Shown: positions 1 to 8,133 of the stretch, piece by piece
Numbering within the stretch: position 1 is the first letter of the stretch
Layout of the letters: each line of letters opens with the position of its first letter
Source: CAYWMP01 sp964459445
Lineage (GTDB): Bacteria; Desulfobacterota; DSM-4660; Desulfatiglandales; HGW-15
Reading direction: 5' to 3'
Length of the DNA: 51,179 nt
Assembly: GCA_964459445.1 (NCBI GenBank)
Contig: CAYWMP010000017.1
Span: 1 to 51,179 of the forward strand
Position numbers and translations under genes: made by a program
The notes under the pieces: generated by a model
Databases searched by the model: none
What the model was told of the DNA's origin: nothing
Seen by the model: only the letters and a program-made list of their open reading frames with translations

Positions 1-222
1 GATATGAAGAGACGCGATGAGGTGGAGATCAATATCCGGGCCGACAGCATGATCCATGCAGCCGAATTGGCAATGGAGGAGAAAGAGGGGAAATTGTCGG
101 GTCCTTTTATGCGCCGGATTGAAGAGTTGATATTGAATCTGAAAGAGGCTTTAGCCGAAGGGGAAAGAGGGGTCATCGAACAGAGGACGGGGGAGTTGAG
201 GAAGTTGCTGGAAAAGATTTAG
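1..222 (+). CDS. dnaK: DnaK (Hsp70) C-terminal fragment, 5' end outside window
   Basis: The reading frame is open from base 1 and ends with TAG at 220-222, so this is the last 73 codons of a longer gene. The peptide is charged and helical (MKRRDEVEINIRADSMIHAAE near its start, LRKLLEKI at its end). It matches the helical lid of DnaK, where a conserved RRNEADxLIYxxE-type segment is followed by a long amphipathic helix pair. DnaK is the cytosolic ATP-driven chaperone. The first visible ATG (base 4) is internal, not a start. The next gene begins 17 bases downstream, so the two are probably co-transcribed. Family call is fairly sure; DnaK versus another Hsp70 paralogue cannot be decided without the ATPase domain. 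Confidence 0.7.
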   Translation, partial: DMKRRDEVEINIRADSMIHAAELAMEEKEGKLSGPFMRRIEELILNLKEALAEGERGVIEQRTGELRKLLEKI

Positions 223-238
223 ATGACCACTTAACAGT

Positions 239-1150
239 ATGAGATTGCGTCCACCAAAAAGGAGTATCCCTCATCAAAAGACTGCTGTCCCTCCTCTTCA
301 GGCTGGCGAGCATGTCATCTTAGAAAGCCAAGGGGCATATAAAGTGAATCATCACTCCGGTTGGAAGATATCCCAGTGCTTTCTCACCAACCGGAGATTG
401 TTCTTCTACCTGGCGCCGGCGCTCAGATATCAGATTCCTTTGGAAGATATTACGAATCTAGCCGTAGAAAAGCTTCACTATGTCCTCAGAAGAAGAGAAA
501 GCATATGTCTTACTTACCAAAAAGAAAATGGCTTGAGGGAAGGCAAAATCCGGTTCATCGCAAACGATCTGGAAAAATGGAAAAAGAACATATTCCAGGC
601 TTCTCTTTTAAAGGTCGATTTGAAAACGATTGAAAAGATTGCCGCTCAGTTGGATCGAGATGGCCGGGACATTTTGCAGTATCTCTGGTCCAGCCGATAT
701 GCCAAAATAAACGAAATCGCCGCAGTCATTGATGCCCCATCCCACATGCACGTGCTTCTTCTGATCAGGGAAACGATCAATCCCATCGCGGAAAAGGTGG
801 TCGGCTGCCCGGTTCTGCTCTTTGAAAGATCAAAAGCAGATCCAGAAACCGGGGAACCTGTGCTATTTAGCTGGTGGCTGGCTGGCCGACCAGAGGACCG
901 GACCCCAAGTGAAGATCGGTTGTTGGATGTATTTGATGAAGGCTCTTATATACAGGTCATTATGGAAGTAAGAGGGGTGGAACCTACGGATCTGAAATTG
1001 GATATCCACGGAGACCGTCTTACGGTCAGATCGCACAAGATCGGCGCCTCTTTGAGAGAGACATTCCATCTGCCTGCCGAGGTAAAACCAGACAATCCCC
1101 AATTACATCTCAAAAACAATCTCCTTGAAATCAAGCTGTCCAAGGTATAA
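239..1150 (+). CDS. PH/GRAM-like domain plus Hsp20 (alpha-crystallin) domain protein
   Basis: This 303-residue protein has two recognisable parts. Residues ~25-125 have the beta-rich pattern of a bacterial PH or GRAM domain (GEHVILESQGAYKV, then TNRRLFFYL and IPLEDITNLAVE). Residues ~235-303 look like an Hsp20/alpha-crystallin domain: YIQVIMEVRGVEPTDLKLD, GDRLTVRS, FHLPAEV, then LKNNLLEIKLSKV. The middle part (~130-230) was not recognised. Hsp20 proteins hold unfolded clients for DnaK, and the gene lies directly behind a DnaK C-terminus, which supports a chaperone role; a PH-like module could tether it to a surface, which is inference. No good ribosome binding site is visible before the ATG at 239. 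It is followed by a repeat tract and the Get3-like ATPase. Confidence 0.6.
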   Translation: MRLRPPKRSIPHQKTAVPPLQAGEHVILESQGAYKVNHHSGWKISQCFLTNRRLFFYLAPALRYQIPLEDITNLAVEKLHYVLRRRESICLTYQKENGLREGKIRFIANDLEKWKKNIFQASLLKVDLKTIEKIAAQLDRDGRDILQYLWSSRYAKINEIAAVIDAPSHMHVLLLIRETINPIAEKVVGCPVLLFERSKADPETGEPVLFSWWLAGRPEDRTPSEDRLLDVFDEGSYIQVIMEVRGVEPTDLKLDIHGDRLTVRSHKIGASLRETFHLPAEVKPDNPQLHLKNNLLEIKLSKV

Positions 1151-1157
1151 AAAAAGT

Positions 1158-1203
1158 CCAATGTCCAAAGTCCAAGGTCCGTGTACCAATGACCACTGAC
1201 CAA
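1158..1203 (+). repeat. Word-like repeat tract (CCAATGACC family) that supplies the arsA start codon
   Basis: The tract consists of variants of GTCCAATGTCCAAAG and CCAATGACCACTGACCA. The same words recur inside the next gene at 1427-1455 and 2441-2518. The ATG used by the Get3-like gene (1189) lies inside the tract, and no purine-rich ribosome binding site is visible ahead of it. Confidence 0.75.
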
Positions 1204-3243
1204 CCCGTACCTGAATTCCTCCGGAACAAAGAGCTTCGCTTGATCATTCTTGGCGGAAAGGGCGGGGTGGGCAAGACCACCATGGCTGCCGCCTCTGCCC
1301 TCCACTTAGCCGTGTCTTCTCAGGACCAAGAAAAAGTCTTGATTATCTCAACTGATCCGGCCCACTCCCTTTCGGACTCCTTTGACATGCCAGTTGGGGA
1401 CAAGATAACTCCCATTCAGGGGTTGGTATCCAATGACCAATGTCCAATGACAAATCTTTTTGCGCACGAGTTAGACGCAAGCAAATTGCTGCAAGAGTTT
1501 AAGCTGAAAAACGATGCCATAATGAAAAAACTCGCAGACCGGGGGACCTATTTCGACCAGCAGGATATTGCCGAATTCTTCGACCTTTCACTTCCGGGCA
1601 TGGATGAGGTCATGGCCATCATCGAGATCGCCAACCTCTTAAAGGAGGGTACTTACGACGTCCTGATCCTTGATACCGCCCCAACCGGCCACACTGTGCG
1701 AATGCTCAACCTGCCCGAACAGATGCGGAAATGGATAGAGGTCATGGACCTTATGCAGCAAAAGCACCGTTACATGGCCACACATTTTACAGGGAAGAAA
1801 TACGTGAAAGATGAGTGTGATATCTTTCTCGACAATCTCTCCCGGGACATTGAAAGGGTCAAGCAACTGCTCTCCGACACGGAAAAGACCCGTTTCGTTC
1901 CCGTAACCATCCCTGAACCTATGAGTATCTATGAAACCGAGAGGTTGATCTCATCTCTTGAGAGACAAGATGTGCCGGTGAAGGAGATTGTTGTAAACCG
2001 GATCGCCACGGATAATGACTGTGCCTTTTGCAGATCAAGAAGAGAGGACCAGGAGCAGCCCTTAGTCGAGACCGAGGCCGCTTTTTCAGAATACGACCTG
2101 GTCAAAGTGCCGTTGTTTCCCAATGAGATCCGCGGGGTAGAGGAGCTGAAAGGGCTTGCGGATTATCTCCTGGGCATGGTCAAACCTGCCAGGCCGCCTG
2201 AGGCAATCCACCCTGTTCAAGGGCCCCAGGCACATCTGGCCCTCAGTCCAGATCTGGAGCTCATCCTCTTTGGCGGCAAGGGCGGAGTGGGTAAGACCTC
2301 CCTTGCCTCCGCCGTAGCCCTTCATTTGGCGCAACAGGATCCGGAAAAAAGGATCCTCGTTTTTTCCACAGATCCGGCCCATTCCCTTTCCGATTCCTTT
2401 AGAGTGCAAATCGGGGATACGATTACACCCATACAGTGGTCAGTATCCAATGACCAAAATCCAATGACCAATGACCAATGTCTAATGACCAATGACCAAT
2501 GTCCAGTGACCAATACCAACCTCTTTGCCCTGGAGATAAATGCGGATGAATTGTGGGAGGATTTCAAGCAGGAGTTCAAAGATGACATAGAGGAGGTTTT
2601 CAATAGTTTTTTGGGTAAAGGGGTTGATATCAAATTCGACCGTGAGGTTATGACTGAACTGGTAACCTTTGCGCCCCCGGGGCTCGACGAGATTATGGCC
2701 CTGGACAGGATCATGGAGCTGAGAGAGAAAAGGGAATTTGATATCTTTGTCCTGGATACGTCGCCAACCGGCCACCTTCTCAGGTTCCTGGAGCTGCCTG
2801 ATATGGTCAGGGAATGGTTGAAGGCTTTTTTCAGATTGCTGTTGAAATATAAAGGTCTGGTCAGGTTGACCAGGGCCGCCGTAAGGGCCCTGGCCATGTC
2901 AAAGAATGTCAGGAGGATTCAAGAGACCCTGGCGGACCCTCGAAGAACGGCCTTTGTGGCAGTCACTATCCCTGAGGCCATGGGTCTGCTCGAGTTGGAG
3001 CGACTTGCCGGCGCTCTGGGGAATGCAAAGATACACTGTGAACATATCGCAATCAACATGGTTGTCCCCCAAACAGCGTGTGACTTCTGCTCCTCTAAGA
3101 GAGCGGAGCAGTTTAGATACATAGAAAAGATTCATTCCAAGTTTCCCACCCGTACTATCCTTCAAATCCCTCTGTTTCCCCACGAGGTCCGGGGAATAAG
3201 TGATTTGAACGAGATAGGGGGGATCATCTTTGATGCAGGCTAA
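1189..3243 (+). CDS. Tandem Get3/ArsA-family ATPase (two fused ATPase halves)
   Basis: The 684-residue protein contains two homologous P-loop ATPase halves. Each starts with the deviant Walker A GGKGGVGKT (residues 22-30 and ~361-369), continues with STDPAHSLSDSF, and has a DTAPTGHT or DTSPTGHL switch region. Each half also carries a CxxC pair (DCAFCRSRR and ACDFCSSKR), the zinc-binding signature of Get3/TRC40 rather than of classic ArsA. In Get3 two monomers dimerise through this zinc site to carry tail-anchored proteins; a fused pair would form an internal dimer. Neighbouring chaperone genes favour protein handling over arsenite export, and no ars genes are near. Oddities: both halves contain an in-frame insertion of CCAATGACC-type repeat DNA at the same structural position, just before NLFA. 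The start codon also lies in such a repeat. The family is sure; the substrate is not. Confidence 0.85.
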   Translation: MTTDQPVPEFLRNKELRLIILGGKGGVGKTTMAAASALHLAVSSQDQEKVLIISTDPAHSLSDSFDMPVGDKITPIQGLVSNDQCPMTNLFAHELDASKLLQEFKLKNDAIMKKLADRGTYFDQQDIAEFFDLSLPGMDEVMAIIEIANLLKEGTYDVLILDTAPTGHTVRMLNLPEQMRKWIEVMDLMQQKHRYMATHFTGKKYVKDECDIFLDNLSRDIERVKQLLSDTEKTRFVPVTIPEPMSIYETERLISSLERQDVPVKEIVVNRIATDNDCAFCRSRREDQEQPLVETEAAFSEYDLVKVPLFPNEIRGVEELKGLADYLLGMVKPARPPEAIHPVQGPQAHLALSPDLELILFGGKGGVGKTSLASAVALHLAQQDPEKRILVFSTDPAHSLSDSFRVQIGDTITPIQWSVSNDQNPMTNDQCLMTNDQCPVTNTNLFALEINADELWEDFKQEFKDDIEEVFNSFLGKGVDIKFDREVMTELVTFAPPGLDEIMALDRIMELREKREFDIFVLDTSPTGHLLRFLELPDMVREWLKAFFRLLLKYKGLVRLTRAAVRALAMSKNVRRIQETLADPRRTAFVAVTIPEAMGLLELERLAGALGNAKIHCEHIAINMVVPQTACDFCSSKRAEQFRYIEKIHSKFPTRTILQIPLFPHEVRGISDLNEIGGIIFDAG
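1427..1455 (+). repeat. In-frame CCAATGACC repeat inside Get3-like half 1
   Basis: The repeat encodes VSNDQCPMTN, placed between the ITPIQG strand and NLFAHELD of the first ATPase half. In related ATPases these two segments are normally joined by a short loop, so about ten codons appear inserted. Confidence 0.75.
2441..2518 (+). repeat. In-frame CCAATGACC repeat inside Get3-like half 2
   Basis: About 78 bases of CCAATGACCAATGTC-type words encode VSNDQNPMTNDQCLMTNDQ and following residues. The insertion lies between ITPIQ and NLFALEIN, the position equivalent to the insertion in half 1. The length keeps the reading frame. Confidence 0.8.
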
Positions 3244-3264
3244 TGATAAGGAGATGAATAAGAG

Positions 3265-3894
3265 ATGGAAATGACAAGTAGGATTTCTCGTCAGTTATTG
3301 TTGTGGATAGCTATTTGGTTCCTGGTCCTGGGCCTGGTGCTCGCTTTGTCAGGATACTGGGAGAGGAGTTTTGGTCTCGTCTATTGGGAGGTATTGGCAG
3401 GGAGTCTGGCGGTAATTGGTTTTTTTCTATGGCTGACTCTGCGTTCCTCCCTCATGCGAGTGATTAGAAAAGATGAAGCCAAACCACAAGAGAAAAGAGA
3501 ACCTGCTGCCGATGATCAGCGCCGGGCCCTGCACCTGCTCTCACTGCTGCAACGTGAGGGGCGTCTTGTAGATTTTTTGGGAGAGGACCTACAAGACTAT
3601 GATGATGCGCAAATAGGGGCGGCGGTGCGAAATATTCAGGAGAACTGCCAGAAGACCCTAAACAAGTATTTGGCCCCCGAGGCGGTAATTGACCGGAATG
3701 AAGGCGACGAGATCACGGTTGATTCCGGGTTTGACGCCAGCGCCGTCAAGCTCACGGGGAACGTGACCGGAGCCCCACCCTTTAAAGGGGTCTTGCAACA
3801 CAGGGGCTGGCGTGCCACGGCTTTTGACCTGCCCACCCTCTCCGGATCCCAGGATCCGGGCATAATCGCCCCGGCCGAAGTGGAGATTGAATGA
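3265..3894 (+). CDS. DUF2760 family membrane-anchored protein
   Basis: This 209-residue protein begins with two hydrophobic segments (residues ~8-28 and ~36-58), followed by a charged linker and a soluble domain. The soluble part has the features of DUF2760: RRALHLLSLLQREGRLVDFL, then DYDDAQIGAAVR, and a C-terminal HRGWRA...LP region ending in PAEVEIE. DUF2760 genes commonly sit directly before pairs of divergent Hsp70 genes, exactly as here, so it probably works with them; its biochemical role is unknown. An AAGGAG motif at 3247-3252 lies 12 bases before the ATG. The gene starts 21 bases after the Get3-like ATPase and is likely in the same transcript. Confidence 0.8.
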   Translation: MEMTSRISRQLLLWIAIWFLVLGLVLALSGYWERSFGLVYWEVLAGSLAVIGFFLWLTLRSSLMRVIRKDEAKPQEKREPAADDQRRALHLLSLLQREGRLVDFLGEDLQDYDDAQIGAAVRNIQENCQKTLNKYLAPEAVIDRNEGDEITVDSGFDASAVKLTGNVTGAPPFKGVLQHRGWRATAFDLPTLSGSQDPGIIAPAEVEIE

Positions 3895-3924
3895 AAGGTA
3901 ATAGTTCACCGGTGTATAAAGCAT

Positions 3925-4077
3925 TTGACAGGATAAACAGGATAGACATGATTTTAAAAGGAAGTTCCTATAAAATCCAGTTGATCAAAAGTTGATGTTA
4001 AACGCAAAATCAAGGATTTGAACTGATAGATCAACAAGATAAGAAAAATATCATGTTCATCATGTTCATCCTGTCAA
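3925..4077. repeat. Inverted word-like repeat pair (TTGACAGGATAAACAGGAT family)
   Basis: The left arm at 3925-3955 (TTGACAGGATAAACAGGAT and on) is answered by a right arm ending at 4077 (CATGTTCATCCTGTCAA). Together they could fold into a long imperfect hairpin upstream of the first Hsp70 gene. ACAGGATNAACAGG words are a widespread dispersed repeat type in many bacterial genomes. The rest of the 3895-4112 spacer holds nothing else I recognise. Confidence 0.65.
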
Positions 4078-4099
4078 GAATAGCTGACTGTTACAATGA

Positions 4100-4105
4100 A
4101 AGGAG
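4100..4105 (+). promoter_or_regulatory. Ribosome binding site setting the TTG start of Hsp70 A
   Basis: AAGGAG lies seven bases before TTG at 4113. The upstream in-frame ATG at 4053 falls inside repeat DNA and would add 20 residues unlike any Hsp70 N-terminus, so the TTG is preferred. Confidence 0.7.
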
Positions 4106-4112
4106 TTATCAC

Positions 4113-5930
4113 TTGTCGGATCCAACCTATATCATAGGTGTTGATTTGGGCACCACGAACTGTGTGGTGGCTTATACCGAGGCCCAGATCGACGAATATG
4201 AGGAGCCTCAGATACGTGTCCTTGAGATACCCCAACTGGTGGCGCCGGGTTCTGTGGGGAAAGATGAGATTCTGCCCTCCTTTGTCCTGCTACCGGGTCC
4301 GCACGATGTTCCTGAAGGGGGACTCAAGGTGCCATGGGATGAAAAGAGTTCTTTGGCGGTTGGGGAGTTCGCCCGAGATCGCGGTGCAGAACTCCCTCTG
4401 CGCCTGATTGCCTCCTCCAAGTCGTGGCTTTGCCACAGCGGAGTAGACCGAAACAAGGCCATCCTTCCCTGGGAGGGGCCGATGGACCGATCCAAGCTCT
4501 CCCCGGTCGAGGCCTCCGCGGCGATCTTGAGACATATCAAGGAGGCCTGGGACTACGAAATGGCCGGCGATGATGACCGTTTGCGTCTGGAGAATCAGGA
4601 GGTCTTCCTAACCGTGCCCGCCTCCTTTGATGCAGTGGCCAGGAACCTGACGGTCAAGGCCGCGAAAATGGCGGGTTTCCCCAAGAGCACCTTGCTTGAG
4701 GAGCCTCAGGCCGCATTTTATGCGTGGATAGATGCCACCAGGGGAAAATGGCGTGACCTGGTCAAAGTAGATGACCTGGTCCTGGTGGTTGACGTGGGGG
4801 GCGGCACCACCGATCTCAGTTTGATTAGGGTCTCTGAAGAGCAGGGGGACCTGGTCCTGGAGCGAATTGCCGTGGGAGAGCACCTCCTGGTGGGCGGGGA
4901 CAACATGGACTTGACATTGGCTCATGCAGTGGCCGGGCGTATGGCCTCAAAGGGCCACAAACTGGATGCCTATCAGATGCGGGGGCTATGTCACGGTTGC
5001 CGTTCGGCCAAGGAGCAACTTTTTGTGGATGAAGGGGCCATTGCCCAGCCCATAACCATTCTGGGCAGGGGGAGCAAGTTGATCGGCGGCGCCATCAAGA
5101 CCGAGTTGACCCGCAAGGAGGTTGAAAAGGTCCTGACGGATGGTTTTTTTCCAAAATGCGAGAGCGATGCCCTGCCTCAGGTTCAGCGGCGGACCGGTAT
5201 GCGGGAACTGGGCCTTTTCTATACCTCTGATCCGGCTATTACCCATCATATGGCCCATTTCCTCAGGCAACAGGAATCTCCCGAGGACAGAAAAGGGCAT
5301 GGCATGGCCTTTCCCAGCGCGGTCCTTTTCAACGGTGGGGTGATGAAGGCCCGGGGCCTAAGGAAGCGGGTGCTTGATGTCCTCTCCTCCTGGTTCCAGA
5401 AGGGGAAACAACCATCACGGGAAATCGAAACATTTGACTTTGACCTGGCCGTTGCCAAGGGAGCGGCCTATTATGGCCTGGCACGACGGGGCAAGGGCGT
5501 TCGGATTCGCGGGGGACTTGCCAGGAGTTATTACATCGGTGTTGAGGCGGCACTCCCGGCCGTGCCGGGCATGGCGACCCCCATCAAGGCCCTGTGCGTG
5601 GCGCCCTTTGGTATGGAGGAGGGCACGGAAGCGCCCCTGCCGGATAAGGAATTCGGTCTGGTAGTAGGTGAGCCTGTCAAGTTTGACTTTCTGGGATCCC
5701 ACATCCGGCGTCATGATACTGCCGGTATGGTGGTTGAGGATTGGGAGGGAGAGATAGAAGAAATCACCACTGTGGAGACCAGCCTGGAGGGTGAGCCCGG
5801 GGCCATACTGCCGGTCACTCTCAACATAAAGGTCACGGAAGTCGGTACGTTAGAGCTATGGTGCGTATCCAGGCAGGATGAGCAAAGGTTCAAGTTAGAG
5901 TTCAACGTAAGGGAAAGGGTTGAGGATTGA
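4113..5930 (+). CDS. Divergent Hsp70 family protein A
   Basis: From the TTG start the protein has 605 residues. Hsp70 ATPase motifs are clear: IGVDLGTTNCVVAY (phosphate 1, residues ~8-21), a connect-type EEPQAAFYAW, VVDVGGGTTDLSLI (phosphate 2) and VGGDNMDLTLA. The region after about residue 450 is shorter than in DnaK and lacks the normal lid, so this is a specialised Hsp70 rather than a housekeeping chaperone. It forms a set with the DUF2760 gene upstream and a second divergent Hsp70 that overlaps its stop codon (TGATG), which indicates translational coupling. The function of such Hsp70 pairs is not established; a J-protein partner is not visible in the window. Confidence 0.85.
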   Translation: MSDPTYIIGVDLGTTNCVVAYTEAQIDEYEEPQIRVLEIPQLVAPGSVGKDEILPSFVLLPGPHDVPEGGLKVPWDEKSSLAVGEFARDRGAELPLRLIASSKSWLCHSGVDRNKAILPWEGPMDRSKLSPVEASAAILRHIKEAWDYEMAGDDDRLRLENQEVFLTVPASFDAVARNLTVKAAKMAGFPKSTLLEEPQAAFYAWIDATRGKWRDLVKVDDLVLVVDVGGGTTDLSLIRVSEEQGDLVLERIAVGEHLLVGGDNMDLTLAHAVAGRMASKGHKLDAYQMRGLCHGCRSAKEQLFVDEGAIAQPITILGRGSKLIGGAIKTELTRKEVEKVLTDGFFPKCESDALPQVQRRTGMRELGLFYTSDPAITHHMAHFLRQQESPEDRKGHGMAFPSAVLFNGGVMKARGLRKRVLDVLSSWFQKGKQPSREIETFDFDLAVAKGAAYYGLARRGKGVRIRGGLARSYYIGVEAALPAVPGMATPIKALCVAPFGMEEGTEAPLPDKEFGLVVGEPVKFDFLGSHIRRHDTAGMVVEDWEGEIEEITTVETSLEGEPGAILPVTLNIKVTEVGTLELWCVSRQDEQRFKLEFNVRERVED

Positions 5931-7801
5931 TGCGCTACATTGTGGGCATCGATTTGGGTACGACCAATTCTTCTGTGGCCTATGCGGATCTTTCCGCGGG
6001 CCGTGTCAAGAGGGAATCCAGGCGCCAAATAGAGATTTTTGAAATTCCTCAAGTCAGCGCCCCTGGAGAGATATCACATCTTAAGACCCTGCCGTCTTTT
6101 CTCTACCTACCCGGCGAACACGAGGTCCGAAAGGACAGTCTAACCCTCCCCTGGTCCTCTGATGGAAAAGTTGTTGCGGGCGCTTTTGCCAGGGACCAAG
6201 GGGCCAGGGCGCCCAAGCGGATGGTTTCCTCGGCCAAGAGCTGGCTTTGCCACGACAGGGTGGACCGTATGGCCCCTATCCTGCCCTGGGAGGCGGATGG
6301 GGATGTGGAAAAGCTATCCCCTGTTGCGGCCACCTCCGCCTATTTGAGACAGATCAAAGAGGCATGGAACCACACCAGGGAAGGTGATAAAGATCTCTAC
6401 CTGGAGCACCAGACAGTAGTCGTTACAGTACCCGCCTCATTCGATGAAGTGGCCCGTGCCCTGACACTAAAAGCGGCTTCTCAAGACGGGATTGAGAATA
6501 TTACCCTGTTAGAAGAGCCCCTGGCCGCCTTTTACAGTTGGCTGATGAAACACGAACAGGACTGGGATCAGCTTGTGCGGCCCGGGGAGTTGGTCCTGGT
6601 CTGTGACGTGGGAGGCGGCACTACGGATTTTACCCTTATTACCCTTAGGGCGGCGAATGGCGATCCGGTCTTTGAACGTATCGCCGTTGGGGATCACGTG
6701 ATACTGGGGGGCGATAACATGGACTTGGCCCTGGCGCGTCGGTTGGAAAGGCGTGTTAAAAGAAAACAAAAGGGGCCTTTGAATATCCATCAACTCCAGG
6801 CCCTGTGCCATCAGTGTCGACAGGCCAAAGAGGAGATCCTGGAAGGCGCTGCAAGATCAAAGACCCTCACCCTGGTGGGTCAAGGCCGCAGGGTTATTGC
6901 AGATGCTGTCTCCGCAAGGCTTACGCAGAAAGAGATAGAAGAGACGATCCTGGAGGGTTTCTTTCCCTTGATCGGAGCGGGGGATGCCTTAGCAGAAGAG
7001 CCACGCCGCGGAATGACCGAATTCGGGCTGCCATATGCCCAGGACCCGGCCATCACCCGGCATCTGATGCGGTTCTTGGAGCAACACAGAGATGATGTGG
7101 CCAAGGTCCTGGGGAGGGAAACCCCCAAACCGGACCTGATTCTGTTCAATGGGGCCTCCCTTAAGCCGCCACGAATTCAAGGGCGAATACGGGCTGCGGT
7201 GCGCCACTGGTTCAATGAAAAGGACAGGAGACTGCCGCGGATCCTGGCCAATCCTGATCTCGATCTGGCAGTGGCCCTGGGCGCATCTTATTACGGCCTG
7301 GCCAAAAAGGGATACGGTGTCCGGGTGCGCAGCGGCAGCTCCCGGGCCTATTATCTGGGGGTTTTTGTGGGAGTAAGTATACCCGAAGAAGAGGGAGCGC
7401 GTTCCCGTCCGCCGGAAAAGGCCATATGTCTGGTGGAGCGGGGCATGGCGGAGGGGACCAAGAATGAGCTTAATGACAAGAGATTCTATGTCCTGGCCAA
7501 TCAGCCGGTGAGATTCCTGCTATACAGCTCAAGTTTCCGCACCGGGGACCGCGTCGGCGACGTGATTAACGTGGATCATTCACTCACGCCGTTACCCCCG
7601 CTTCATACGGTAATCCAATTCGGCAAGAAGGCCAAAGGGACCTCTGTTCCCGTAAAGGTGGAGGCCCGGTATGCGGAAGCGGGCACACTTTCCCTCTGTT
7701 GCCGATCCACCCGGAGCATCCACCGGTGGAGATTCCAGTTTCAATTGCGTCAAGAGGATCAAATCGGCCCGGTGTCTGACAAGGATGTGTTTGAAGCATA
7801 A
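5930..7801 (+). CDS. Divergent Hsp70 family protein B, probably C-terminally truncated
   Basis: The 623-residue protein starts at ATG 5930, overlapping the previous TGA by one base; a TTG one codon earlier is possible. Motifs: VGIDLGTTNSSVAY, LEEPLAAFYSWL, VCDVGGGTTDFTLI and LGGDNMDLALAR. It is paralogous to Hsp70 A. Related proteins at this position in DUF2760 clusters often continue into a further C-terminal domain of several hundred residues. Here the frame stops at 7801, 14 bases before a palindromic repeat, and DNA beyond the repeat (7924-8133) still encodes what looks like a piece of that extra domain in a different frame. I therefore infer a loss of the C-terminal part. The ATPase region appears complete. 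Confidence 0.8.
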   Translation: MRYIVGIDLGTTNSSVAYADLSAGRVKRESRRQIEIFEIPQVSAPGEISHLKTLPSFLYLPGEHEVRKDSLTLPWSSDGKVVAGAFARDQGARAPKRMVSSAKSWLCHDRVDRMAPILPWEADGDVEKLSPVAATSAYLRQIKEAWNHTREGDKDLYLEHQTVVVTVPASFDEVARALTLKAASQDGIENITLLEEPLAAFYSWLMKHEQDWDQLVRPGELVLVCDVGGGTTDFTLITLRAANGDPVFERIAVGDHVILGGDNMDLALARRLERRVKRKQKGPLNIHQLQALCHQCRQAKEEILEGAARSKTLTLVGQGRRVIADAVSARLTQKEIEETILEGFFPLIGAGDALAEEPRRGMTEFGLPYAQDPAITRHLMRFLEQHRDDVAKVLGRETPKPDLILFNGASLKPPRIQGRIRAAVRHWFNEKDRRLPRILANPDLDLAVALGASYYGLAKKGYGVRVRSGSSRAYYLGVFVGVSIPEEEGARSRPPEKAICLVERGMAEGTKNELNDKRFYVLANQPVRFLLYSSSFRTGDRVGDVINVDHSLTPLPPLHTVIQFGKKAKGTSVPVKVEARYAEAGTLSLCCRSTRSIHRWRFQFQLRQEDQIGPVSDKDVFEA

Positions 7802-7815
7802 CTGGTATAGTCTTC

Positions 7816-7922
7816 CAGATAAAGTTTTTGGACTGCGTTATCAGTCGCCCCCTTTCGACAACGTACTATTTGTACGCCTTACTCAAGGGAGCTCCTTCTA
7901 GCCTTGCCAAAAACTTTATCTG
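7816..7922. repeat. Palindromic intergenic element, copy 1
   Basis: Perfect 16-bp arms CAGATAAAGTTTTTGG (7816-7831) and its reverse complement (7907-7922) enclose 75 bases with an inner CGTACTATTTGTACG-like palindrome. The layout and inner core (ACGTACTA...TACGCCT) resemble the elements at 10013-10177 and 11599-11748. It separates Hsp70 B from its apparent C-terminal remnant. Confidence 0.7.
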
Positions 7923-7923
7923 A

Positions 7924-8133
7924 AAGCCTATAGATGAGGCCCTTCAGCAGGTAAAGAAGGCCTTTTCAGACAAACCGGAGGATACGAAGCCAGTGCGTCT
8001 GGGCAAGGCAATCGGTGATTTGGTTGAACAGCCGAGGGAGACGTGGCCGCTTGGCCTTGTTCGTCCCATGACCGATTCTGAATATCACTTGCACTCCTTA
8101 AGCGGAGTGAGAGGAGGAAAAACAAGGACCTAG
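7924..8133 (+). pseudogene. Remnant of the Hsp70 C-terminal extension (DUF3731-like)
   Basis: The frame from 7924 to the TAG at 8131-8133 has no usable start and encodes KPIDEALQQVKKAFSDK, then VRLGKAIGDLVEQPRETWPL and GLVRPMTD. The pattern of a leucine-rich helix, a short-helix GKPRxxWPL-type segment and a following helix is what I associate with the DUF3731 domain found C-terminal to Hsp70 domains in this gene context. It lies just after Hsp70 B but in another frame and beyond a palindromic repeat, so it is best read as a decayed part of that gene. The rest of the spacer to 8393 holds only a short GGTTCAGGGTTCAA repeat near 8143 and a GC hairpin near 8276. Confidence 0.55.

Noticed and set aside
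2322..2897. 191-codon antisense frame over the Get3-like gene
   Set aside because: Low-complexity translation including repeat DNA; the sense gene is certain.
1189..3243. Arsenite efflux ATPase
   Set aside because: Both halves carry Get3-type CxxC pairs, and no arsB, arsD or arsR gene is in the window.
4053..4112. Upstream ATG start for Hsp70 A
   Set aside because: It lies in repeat DNA and lacks a binding site; the TTG at 4113 has AAGGAG at the right distance.
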